This document shows, one piece after another, positions 55,723 through 64,000 of a stretch of 64,000 bases of DNA; position 1 is the stretch's first letter; each line of letters begins with the position of its first letter. The stretch comes from Ulva prolifera (Eukaryota > Chlorophyta > Ulvophyceae > Ulvales > Ulvaceae). Both the position numbers and the translations under genes were made by a program. The stretch covers positions 5,033,658 through 5,097,657 of the forward strand of contig CM041196.1 in NCBI GenBank assembly GCA_023078555.1, read 5' to 3'. The notes under the pieces were generated by a model. That model saw only the letters and a program-made list of their open reading frames with translations, was not told the origin of the DNA and searched no databases.

Positions 55723-56234
55723 TCGACACTCGTCCTGACATCATGTGTATAATCACACAGAATGTAGATATGTACCGCATGGCAGAAAATAGTGTACATG
55801 GTTGTGGTAGTTCAACACGTCCGGGTTATTTATTTGCCTCTTCGCCTATGCCCTTGTAACGCAGCACATTTCATCGTGGCTCATGAGATTGAGTCCAGGG
55901 CAGGGCGCCTTGCCAGTCCCCAGTAAATTCCAGCAGGCTGATTTGCTAGCTGCTTTGAAGCTTTAAAAGGCAACCAGTGCTTGCTGATGGATGCCACATA
56001 TAGTGCAGTCAAATGCAAATTCGGCCCTAAGAGCATCATTTTCATGCTAGTCATTGCCAAAGGCCGTCGTCAGCATGCTAAAAGTTGCCACGACGCAGTG
56101 ACGTGCACACTCACGGCTTTAAGGCCTACCCCTCGCGAGGCCTCGCTGTGGTTTTCTGCCAGAGCGAGGGGTAGGCCTCGTCGTGTTCACATCCAGGTTT
56201 GGCATGACTCAGCAGAGTGAGGCCGAGCGAGCCC

Positions 56235-56830
56235 GCCATGCCAGCCCCCAATTCCAGCAGCTTGCTGGCTTGCCTGGCACTTGTATGAGTAGCACATGTA
56301 AATTATGTGGCAGGTGGGATCCATGTGTGGTGCTGTCCACCTCCAAATATGCCCAAAAACTGACTTTTTCAATTCTCAGTGCAAGGATGTTTGCGGCAGG
56401 CCACTGTGACACCCCAGAGTGCATTACCACTGATGTTGTGTTGTGAAAATTCGCAGCCTCAAGGCCAAACAACCAACATGCAGCTCGACCAAAATCCGCC
56501 CGATCAGCACTTCACATATACCTCAAGTGATCACCTCTTCGAATCTGAGCCTCAATCCTTGCACACCAGCTCCAACAGCTATTCTGCGTGAGCCCGAACA
56601 TGCGTGTGCTTCACCATTTTCGGTGCTGAAAGTTGCTGTGCACTCAGTCTCACAAATCGAATGCATTCACCAGCAGCTTTTTTGCGTGCTTCGCGAATCT
56701 GCAATCCAGTTTTCAACACTGATCTCGTGGAGTGCATGGCGTGGCGGTGTGGTCAGTGGTGTCGCGTGACGCACGCCCCATGCGAGATTCCAACACCCCG
56801 AGTTTGGCTGAAAACCGGTGTCGGGTGCTC
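56235..56830 (+). repeat. About 600-bp dispersed repeat, copy B
   Basis: Uninterrupted relative of 51490-52095. Both keep GCAGCTCG.CC AAAA and CAGCACTTCACAT blocks. Neither encodes a recognisable protein. Confidence 0.8.
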
Positions 56831-57203
56831 GAGGCGTAAGCTTTTTGTATCTGGTAAAGGGGCCCTGTGCCGGTGTAAGAACTGCAAGCGTCCACGTCTC
56901 AGCCCGTCGTGGCCCTGTGTGCTGACAATTGGGCCATTCCTGAATGCGAAACCTGCTCGAAGAAGGCTGTACTACAGCCGCTGGCCATGTTGCTGCGGGC
57001 GAACAGCAGAAGCAGCATACAGAAAACGACACATATTATATAATATGCTACAGCTGCTCAGCGCTGATGTGTTCGGTGTTGAGGAAGAGGCTGCGCGTCT
57101 CCAGCGACTGGTTCGGCCAAGCCCAAGCAGTGGCACAGCAGCGGTATATTAGCCATTTGAGCTGAACATGACGAACGACAGCAGCAGCTGATTTTCAGTC
57201 AGT

Positions 57204-59365
57204 ATGTCGGATAGCAAGCAGGACTCAGAAGCCGCGAGCCCCTCATTCGGGCTATGGCACTCGTGGTGTCGTGACAGCGCCACGACGTCAGACGACGAAA
57301 ATGTGCTCAACCAGGTACGCACAGATCACCCAACTGCTGCTGTTGCAAGGGCTGGTCGCCCGCTGTCCACGCGATCAACGGAGCAATTCGTGACTGGTGA
57401 AACGCGACCCAGCCTGTCGTGCAGGTCGTCGCTCACCTCTCCGACCCAGACATGCAAGAAGCTGCAGCCACGACGATGGCTTACATGCTCACGTCGTCGG
57501 TGCGCAGCAGAAGCGACCCGCAGGACCAGCGCGACCACGCCTCGTGCGCCCAACACCGGCTGTCCACGCTCCTAGCCAGCTTGAACAGCCTTCCCGCCTC
57601 GGAAGCTGCACACGTCATCCTCCGCCTGCACCCGCAGGAGGCGCTCGCCCTCCCGCCGCCATTCCCCTCCACCGCCATGAACCTCGCCATCACGGACGGC
57701 TGGTTCGATGCGTCCCTCTTCCTCATGCGCACCACCCCCTGCGGCCGCCCGATCCCGGGCCCCTGCCTTCTCCTCTCCCTCTCCCCCCCAACCACTCTCA
57801 CCGCGCTCAAGCTGTCCAGCGGCACCCTCGGGAACGCGCTCGGCGGCCCCGCCGTCCCTTGGCTCATCTCGGCAATCCGCGGCAGCCCGGCCCTCGTGAG
57901 CCTGGACATAGACGACCTCCCGCATTTCACCGCCACCGCCGCAGCCGCGATGGTGCGCTCCGCCCCCGCCCTCCTCCACCTCCGCATCCGCGGCCTTCAC
58001 CTCTTCAACGGCTGCGACGCGCTCTCCAAGGCCCTCGCCGCCGTGTCCGCCCTCACGCACCTTGACCTCAGTTGCACCCACCCCTCAGCCAACGCCCCAG
58101 ATGCGCCCCCCGCCGCAACCGCAAAGTTCTCGCATTTCGCCAGCCTCTCAACCAAGACCGCACTGGTGCACGTCGCGCTGCGCATGATGCCCGATGGCCA
58201 CCTCACCGCCCTCCTCCCCTCCCTCCCCTTCGCCTCCCTCGTCCACCTCGACATCACCGGCGCCCACAAGGACGCGGCCCCGGCAATCGACTCCCTCTCG
58301 GCCCTGCTGCCGCTGCTGCCGCGGGCGACGCGGCTGTCGACGCTGCTCCTGAACGGCCACTGTGCGTTGCGCCGCATCGGCACACCGCCGCTGTGCAAGA
58401 CGATCTCGGCGCTGCCCGCGCTGCGCAACCTCGCGCTGTGTGCTGTGCACGACGTGCCGTACCTCGACGGCCCGCTCGCATGCATCAGCACGCTGACTGC
58501 GCTGTCCCTCGACTCGCTGGACGTCGTCTCGATGCGGCAGCTGCTGCTGCGCTCCCGCTGCATTGAGGACCTGCGCCTGTTCAACTGCGGCCACCGCATC
58601 GAGCAGGAGGACGAGTGCGTGACTCGGCGGTGGGAGGAGCTGCACTGCGCGCTCGTCGAGCCGCTGCGCGCGGTGCGGCGCGTGCGCCTCGAGCTCCTCG
58701 CGCTCGGCGCAAGCGGCCACCGTGGCGTGCTCGCGCTTCTGGGAACCCTGTCCAGCCTCGCCGACATGACCTGGGCGAACTCCCTCGCGGGCGCGACGCC
58801 AGCGGTCGCGGCGGAGTCCGCGCAGCTCTACGGCACCGCGATCGGCGGCCTAGAGGAGCTCACGCGGCTCGAGATCCGGGAGCAGCAGGTCAACACATCT
58901 CTGCCGCTGCTACGCGCCATCGCGCCGCACCTGCCCACGCTGACGCGCCTCCGCGAGCTGAAGCTGCAGGCGTGCGAGCCGGCGCCGCAGGCGGCAGAGG
59001 AGGCGGAGAGCTCAGCGCGCAGCATGGCCGGGGACGGCGACGCGGCGGGACTCATGGCGGAGGTCGCGAAGCTCACAGCACTTGAGACGCTGCAGCTCGC
59101 GCACATGGCATGGAGCGCGCCGGTCGCGGCCGCCGCCGTGACGAGCGCGCTGCGCATGCTGTGCGCGCTACGGTGGCTGAGCCTGCGCGGCACGCCGATC
59201 GGGCGCGCCGGCGCTGCGCCGCTTGCGGAGGTGCTCGGGGACCTGCGCCACCTCGGCCACCTCGATCTGCGTGGCTCGTGCATCGGCATGGCGGGGTCGG
59301 AAATCGTGTGGCTCAGGGTGCGGCACCTGCCGCTGCGCAACGGGGTGCTGTTCTGGGGTGAGTAG
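57204..59365 (+). CDS. Leucine-rich-repeat protein
   Basis: Model join(57204..57314,57425..59365), 683 residues. Exon 1 opens MSDSKQDSEAASPSFGLWHS and ends AACCAG|GTACGC. Exon 2 starts VVAHLSDPDMQEAA after TCGTGCAG, phase 0. After an N-terminal Ser/Ala region the protein has many degenerate LRRs of the long (RNI-like) type: LVSLDIDDL, ALTHLDLSC, LVHLDITGAHKD, ALRNLALCAV, ALSLDSLDVV, LRELKLQAC, ALRWLSLRGTPIGRAGAAPL, HLGHLDLRGSCIG. Such horseshoes bind proteins; the partner is unknown. No signal peptide, TM, kinase or F-box is seen. The stop at 59363 overlaps a strong GTGAGT donor at 59355, and a phase-1 acceptor at about 59674 would add a further exon (GYVSTEGLQMWMRS...), so an alternative C-terminus is possible. 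Confidence 0.8.
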
Positions 59366-60331
59366 CGGCGCCTGCGTGGGGTGCTTTGCAGCTGTCCCAG
59401 CATGCATACGTGGCGGCCGGGAGCCTGGCATGGAGAGCACGCGGCCACTGAGCGGTGCTGGCACTTGCATGCATGTACATAGACTCCGCCGGGCGGTGCT
59501 CACAAGGCAGAGTGAAGAAAACAAAATGTGGGTGGGTAGCTGACAGCAGACAGGGCAGTCTGTAAGAATGTGCACAGGCGGGGTGTGCGCACCATGCATG
59601 GTGCCTGTGCGGACTCGGCGTGCTGTGCGCGAGAATGAAGATGCCACACCGAGTGCACGGTTGTGTGGGCTGCAGGTTATGTGAGCACAGAAGGCCTCCA
59701 GATGTGGATGCGCTCCGTCCGGAGCACCGCGCAGGGCTTGCATCATGAATGCACCGGCAGTGAGCTTGTAGAGATGCACCCAGCCCTGGCGCATGTTGAG
59801 CGGGGGGGGCCAGGTGGCTGCGCAGAATTGACCAGCAGAGAGCGCATGCTGTGCGTGCTGGTCAACGTGACTTTCGGGAGAATGATACTACAATGAGTTC
59901 AGCAGGGTAGTCTAGGGTTGATCGTGATGAGGTCTAGCTGCATTTTAGGGCTGTGTATTGATACTGGGGTTGGGAGGGGCACCCTTCAGACGATCGGCTG
60001 AAAATGGGGTAGAGAATGATGCCTACTACTGCATGCACAGAGGCCTCCGCTGTGGGGTGCAGCGTGTTCCGGGGCGGAGCCATCTGTTGAAGCGAGTCAC
60101 AAAATGAACCTGAACCAAACATATATGCCAATGTGTCCAGCAGGGTGATCCGGGATGTCCATCTGCTGACGATGGCTTGACACCAACACGTGACACTCGC
60201 GTACCAAGCCAGGTAGCCGGGACAAACTTCACAGCCCGTTGCTGAACAGGGGCACATCCACACTGCTGTGCCCTGCGAGTTCGACGCGCACATCCCGTTG
60301 CCACGGTCTTCACAGTGCTTCTTTGCAGCTG

Positions 60332-60397
<66 letters not shown>

Positions 60398-60525
60398 TGC
60401 ATTGAATTACACATTCGTCTGACTGGACCAAGTAGACAGAGAGACAGCAGAAGCCTGGATCACAAAAGCCGCGAAGAGTCGCTGCGCGTAGCTGCGAGGT
60501 TCTGACTGTCAATGCAGCCAGCGGG
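59366..60525. other. Convergent intergenic region with (CA)n
   Basis: 3' regions of the LRR gene (+) and CDKAL1-like gene (-). Apart from the possible extra LRR exon (59674-59895) and the microsatellite, nothing is supported. Confidence 0.45.
60334..60395 (+). repeat. (CA)31 microsatellite
   Basis: About 62 bp of uninterrupted CA. It generates Cys-Val and His-Thr ORFs in other frames. Confidence 0.97.
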
Positions 60526-61242
60526 CTATGTGGCCGCTGCTGGGCCAGCCCGCCGCTGCTGCAGTGCCAGCGCCGCCGCTGCAGCTAGCCCTAGCAGCCC
60601 CACTACCACCCCCCCTAAAAGCATCACATCTTCGCTGCCCCAGCCGGACGCAGCAGGCTGCTGCTTTTTCGGCCCCACCCTTCCAGATTGAGATGCCTCT
60701 CTTTGCGCATCTTCTTCGGCACGCGTGTCTGCTGTGGACGGCCTGGCAAAAATCCATCCTGCTACATTGCCTAGCTGCTGGCTAGTTGCACTACACACAG
60801 ATTCCCCCGCACGCCCCCAGCTACCCCAGCGCCTGCTGAAGCCCGTGACGCGTTCGCTGCCACCATCCTGCGCCGCAGCCACTCCACCCGCCGCCGGGTC
60901 CCCCCCGCGTGCGCTAGAGCCAGCCCCTCCGTCCCCGTCATGCGCCCCGCAAGCGGCAGCGCCGCCGTCACGCGGCAGGTCCGCGTCCGGCGCCGCGGCG
61001 GCAGCTCCGCCGCTGCTGCGCGGCGGCTGCAGGGCGGTCGCCTTGGCTTGCTGCCGCGCGGCGGCGACGCGGGCCCGCGCACGGAGCAGGCCGGCGCTGG
61101 CGGCCGCGGGCTCTGGCGCCGGGGGCGCCGGGCAGCGGTAGACCCAGTCGCAAATCTCCCCGAAGGTGCACCAGCGGGAGTGGCCGGTGATGCGGACGTC
61201 GACGATGCTGCCAAGTAGCCCGGGCACATCATCCAACAGCAC
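60526..61242 (-). CDS. CDKAL1-like tRNA methylthiotransferase, C-terminal exon
   Basis: One 239-codon exon entered in phase 0 at TCTGCAG|GTGCTG (61243) and closed by TAG at 60528-60526. It begins VLLDDVPGLLGSIVDVRIT and continues GHSRWCTFGEICDW, matching the C-terminal TRAM domain of eukaryotic MiaB/MtaB-type enzymes, where a similar LxGxxVxVxIxxxxxHxxxGxxV pattern binds tRNA. A low-complexity Ala/Gly/Arg linker follows, then a hydrophobic C-terminal helix (DVMLLGGVVVGLLGLAAAAA) ending RRAGPAAAT. Human CDKAL1, an ER tail-anchored protein that makes ms2t6A37 in tRNA-Lys, has the same TRAM-linker-tail-anchor layout. The UPF0004 and radical-SAM (CxxxCxxC) exons are not in the window. The segment upstream is occupied by the ribophorin duplication, so the gene may be interrupted or have a very long intron. 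Confidence 0.55.
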   Translation of the reverse strand: MLLDDVPGLLGSIVDVRITGHSRWCTFGEICDWVYRCPAPPAPEPAAASAGLLRARARVAAARQQAKATALQPPRSSGGAAAAAPDADLPRDGGAAACGAHDGDGGAGSSARGGDPAAGGVAAAQDGGSERVTGFSRRWGSWGRAGESVCSATSQQLGNVAGWIFARPSTADTRAEEDAQREASQSGRVGPKKQQPAASGWGSEDVMLLGGVVVGLLGLAAAAALALQQRRAGPAAAT

Positions 61243-61604
61243 CTGCAGACATACCGATTGTTCAACAGAGTGCATGCACAACAAATGAGTTGATGGGACA
61301 AGAACGTTTGGATCAACCAGAAGCATTAGAGGCCAGACCAGCGGACACACAGCGCCCAGGCCCGCCAGCACGATGTGTCTGTCAGTCCAGCAGGCCAGCA
61401 CTGGGCCGCCCGCATGTGGTAGTCAGGTGCTTATCTACTGTGTCTGGGTGTGAGATCTACCAGAGGCGCGGTATGTCGTCGATAGTGGCACAGGGGTGGC
61501 GGTGGAGGGGCCAGCGAGTACGCGGCGGATGCTCAAGAATAAACCATTTCCCCCTGCTTGCTTGATGGGAGCAGTGCGGATATTCCGGTGCGCGAAGCTG
61601 TTTG

Positions 61605-62240
61605 GTCGTGCGGGAGGCGCAGCACGCCGCGGAGGCGCAGCACGCCGCGGAGGCGCAGCACGCCGCGGAGGCGCAGCACGCCGCGGAGGCGCAGCACGCC
61701 GCGGAGGCGCAGCACGCCGCGGAGGCGCAGCACGCCGCGGAGGCGCAGCACGCCGCGGAGGCGCAGCACGCCGCGGAGGCGCAGCACGCCGCGGAGGCGC
61801 AGCACGCCGCGATGCTGAAGCCGCCGCGATGGTCCCGAGAAGGACACTACAGCCGCGACTGGACAAGACGCTCCCCCCCATTTCGGGAGCCGTAATGCTG
61901 CATGCGCCTGTGGCTAGCAGCGTCATGCCACAGAGGTACACATGGAGCACACGCACATAGAGCGCTGCCGCCCGGGCTTGTGTTCGAGATTTTGGATTTC
62001 ATGCTTTGCGGGACTCGGCCACTGCATGGCACGACGCCGCACCAGGACTCCAGGTGTCAGGATCCACGTCAGCAGATCTCTACATCCAAGCTGGGCGGCG
62101 GTGCTGGGCACTCAGCGTACACTCGCCTCGCGGCTGCAGCGCACAAGCCCTCCAAGGGCAAGGCCGCCGCGGAGCGGCCAGCGCTGCTAGCACAGGCCGA
62201 GGCCGCGCACAGCGCGGCGTTCAAGGTCCTGTACCCTGGT
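61605..62240 (+). pseudogene. Decayed copy of ribophorin I exons 6-7
   Basis: Corresponds to 49495-50068. Exon 6 remains as GGAGGCGCAGCACGCCGC repeats, then a TGAAGCCGCCGCG and AAGGACACTACAGCCGCGACTGG stretch parallel to the source, but with frame-breaking indels. The intron has lost the 28-C run. Exon 7 is recognisable (SAYTRLAA, KPSKGKAAAERPALLAQAEAAHS), but the stop TAG has become TAC and upstream exons, including the signal peptide and TM, are absent. It cannot make ribophorin I. Confidence 0.85.
61613..61810 (+). repeat. 18-bp tandem repeat, 11 units
   Basis: GGAGGCGCAGCACGCCGC repeated 11 times without variation. In the ribophorin I exon 6 source there is a single unit (GGTGGCGCAGCACGCCGC at 49498). 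All frames are open across it. Confidence 0.95.
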
Positions 62241-63423
62241 CCTGTGGCACCTGCTGTGTGCTGTGTGCTGGCCACGCTGTGGTGGCGCCGCAGAGAAGCA
62301 TGCTGTGTGCGGCAGGCAGGGGGATGTGCCGCAGCACGTAAGAGGTTGGGGGAGGGGAGGGCGCTCTCTGTTGCCGTTGCGTAGCGCAACGTGCTGCAGG
62401 GGCAGCTGATCCACGGGCTGCTGCAGTCTGACCTTGAGTGGCAGCAGGAGACCCAGGGATTCATTGAATGCAATTGCTATTGCCATGTGACCATGATCGA
62501 CCAGGCAATTGGGTGGTCAGCCACTTGCCGGCCAGCCACTTGCCGTGCGACTGGCAAATTGGGCAGGGCAAAGGTTCGATCTGCCAATTCTGCCAATTCG
62601 AGGTGATAATGGCTAGTGCCTCACTGATCCATGTGTTTCACCGATCGCCCGTGGGAGGCTATGATGGCTGTGACGCTGTGAAAACATTTTGTGCAACCGG
62701 GGTGCTATGGAGGGAGGGCCGGTGCATTCTGCCCTGTCCCCACCTGTGGCATGGATGACCTGAAGCATGCACTGAAAGCAATTCAGCTGAAGTAAACTCC
62801 AGCCCTGGCCCTGTGTGACTCAGGCAGCCTGCCTTCCCTTGATGCTGCAGCTGCAGCCCTTGCTTTCAAAGCAAAAGAAAGACTCCCCGGAGGTACAAAC
62901 AACATGTCGCACCACTGTCATGCAGCAGCGGCGATCAACAAAGATGAGTCAGCGCAACTACCATGACGCATCGGTTTGTGGGACGGCGGCTGTTTCGCTG
63001 CTACCGAATTCTGGGGAGGTCGCGATCAAGCGCGCATTCGCAGGACGTTCTGTTAGCACTCTTGCTGAGTTTGCGCTGCAGGTAGGCCCCATTTCGTGGC
63101 TGGCGCATTGCGGGAAGCCCAGCAGGTTTACATGCCACGAGCCCTGGACCCTGGGTGTGGCCGCCTGGACGCCGGCGCGTCGCGCGGCCGCGGCCTGTCA
63201 TAAATCTTGGCGAATTGGATTTAGACCCGTTCTCTCTTTTGTATTTTACGTTTCTTGACGCTTGAGATAGACTGTCGCATGCGTCCAACACGAGCACCCC
63301 GCGGAGTCCCAGCATGGCCATGACAGCTGTATAGCTGCAGCTACAGGCGTTGAGCAGCTTTCGCCGCACAGACGGCACGATGTGTATAGCTGCAGATACA
63401 GGCGTTCAAGCCACTGGCGTTGA

Positions 63424-63540
63424 GCATGCGAGCGCTCGCATGCGAGCCTTCTTGCGCGCACGAAGTCGTGGTGACACACTCGCATGCGCATCATGGGGTT
63501 TGAACGGTGTATCTCAGAGATAGCTATCTCAGAGATACAC
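63424..63540. repeat. Palindromic GCATGC cluster and TATCTCAGAGATA direct repeat
   Basis: GCATGCGAGCGCTCGCATGC near 63425 is a perfect palindrome. TATCTCAGAGATA occurs twice at 63512-63538 separated by GC. They lie at the end of the derived duplication copy, and the GCATGC-rich part has a counterpart at 51250. Confidence 0.8.
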
Positions 63541-64000
63541 GTGGCATGGGTACAAGAGAGTGGACGGCCGCGTACGGACAGGTCTAACAGGACACATGCG
63601 TTGTTTTGTTCTGAAGGTGCATCACCGTCACATCCACACCCACACGAGGACACACCCACGATAGGAACATCCTTGCGTGCTCTGCTTGCTTGATGGGAAG
63701 CGTGAAGCTGTTCCCTGGCAGCAGCAAGAAAGAATGATACACTAGGACACCACCTTGCTACTGCATGGCCATGATTACTTTTCACATGGAGGAATATGTT
63801 TCACCAGGTGTTCAGAAATATTCGTAAGCAACTCATCTGGATTCTGGAACACATGCATAGTTGTGTTTTGTCAGCGAATTGCTGATAGCATTGTGAACAC
63901 AGTACCAAATAGGCTGTAGCATAAGCCATCGGCTCAGCAATTTTCATGCCAACCTGCAGCCAATTTGTAATGATTCTGTCATTTTTATGCAGCATGCGAT
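63541..64000. other. Right edge, no supported gene
   Basis: A 64-codon minus-strand ORF (63995-63801) has no motif. Nothing else is seen. Confidence 0.4.

Larger units (their letters stand above)
54998..57203. other. Repeat-rich intergenic region
   Basis: Contains a 34-bp palindrome (55689), a possible third repeat fragment (55890-55960), a GCCTACCCCTCGC / GCGAGGGGTAGGC inverted repeat (56126-56176) and repeat copy B (56235). No supported gene; ORFs here follow the repeats. Confidence 0.5.
61605..63515 (+). repeat. Segmental duplication, derived copy
   Basis: Parallel to 49495-51285, same orientation, about 12 kb downstream, with colinear blocks and indels. It includes the non-coding flank (for example GCTGATCC.C.GGCTGCTGCA, CTTGAGTGGC.G, CATGCAGCAGCGGC.), which shows DNA-level duplication rather than retroposition. 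Confidence 0.85.

Noticed and set aside
57397..58065. Plus ORF of Arg/Pro/His-rich sequence and matching minus ORFs over the LRR gene
   Set aside because: Out-of-frame shadows of a GC-rich exon; the LRR frame is three times longer and has regular Leu spacing.
59934..60512. Cys-Val repeat ORFs over 60.3 kb
   Set aside because: Direct translation of the (CA)n microsatellite.
61533..61895. Ala-Glu-Ala-Gln-His and Arg-Gly repeat ORFs at the 18-bp array
   Set aside because: An 18-bp unit without stops opens every frame; the context is a decayed ribophorin exon, not a new gene.
1..64000. tRNA, rRNA or organelle-derived segments
   Set aside because: No cloverleaf with a GTTCRANNC T-arm and no rRNA core sequence was recognised by eye; a tRNAscan-type search would be needed to exclude small RNAs.

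Overview
The window is nuclear DNA of a eukaryote with a compact, intron-containing genome. Most of the recognisable genes are split by spliceosomal introns of roughly 60-770 bp. Donors are often GTGCGC or GTGTGC and acceptors are very often ATGCAG. The gene set (MED22, ribophorin I, SMUBP-2-type helicase, AGFG-type ArfGAP, M17 leucyl aminopeptidase, CDKAL1-like tRNA modifier, U-box, calcineurin-B-like EF-hand, PfkB kinase) is ordinary eukaryotic housekeeping. GC-rich exons, GTGCGC-type donors and a chromoviral Ty3/gypsy relic fit a green alga best, but no marker in the window proves the lineage. Gene models were built by hand from reading frame, splice signals and phase continuity.

Layout. 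0-6.5 kb: the first exon of a DnaJ gene leaving the left edge, then mostly repeat and low-complexity DNA (a GTCCTTGTAACA repeat family, G-runs, a 60-bp direct duplication). 6.5-8.2 kb: a SLATT/DUF4231 2-TM protein (-). 8.6-12.1 kb: a 902-residue disordered protein (-). 12.8-13.4 kb: MED22 (+). 14-15.4 kb: PfkB kinase (-). 16.4-18.5 kb: a secreted Cys-rich/RGP-repeat protein (-). 21.8-26.1 kb: an eight-exon IGHMBP2/SMUBP-2-like helicase (-). 27.6-29.6 kb: a rhomboid-fold protein lacking both catalytic residues (-). 30.2-31.1 kb: U-box protein (-). 32.1-33.7 kb: CHP/calcineurin-B-like EF-hand protein (+). 36.3-36.6 kb: a 78-residue coiled-coil protein (-). 37.1-40.6 kb: AGFG/AGD14-like ArfGAP (+). 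41.1-42.9 kb: unidentified six-exon gene (-). 43.0-45.5 kb: leucyl aminopeptidase (+). 46.1-50.1 kb: ribophorin I (+). 52.1-55.0 kb: Ty3/gypsy element with a large fold-back. 57.2-59.4 kb: LRR protein (+). 60.5-61.2 kb: last exon of a CDKAL1-like gene (-). 61.6-63.5 kb: a decayed copy of the ribophorin I 3' end.

The genes do not form an operon or an obvious pathway. Loose functional links are ER/secretory (ribophorin I, ArfGAP, rhomboid-like, the probable tail-anchored CDKAL1-like protein) and RNA/transcription (MED22, SMUBP-2, CDKAL1-like). The most unusual structures are the fold-back retrotransposon, the duplicated and microsatellite-expanded ribophorin I tail, a repeat family found inside introns of unrelated genes, the pseudo-rhomboid and the eukaryotic SLATT protein. 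I found no CRISPR array, rRNA, tRNA or prokaryote-type defence locus.
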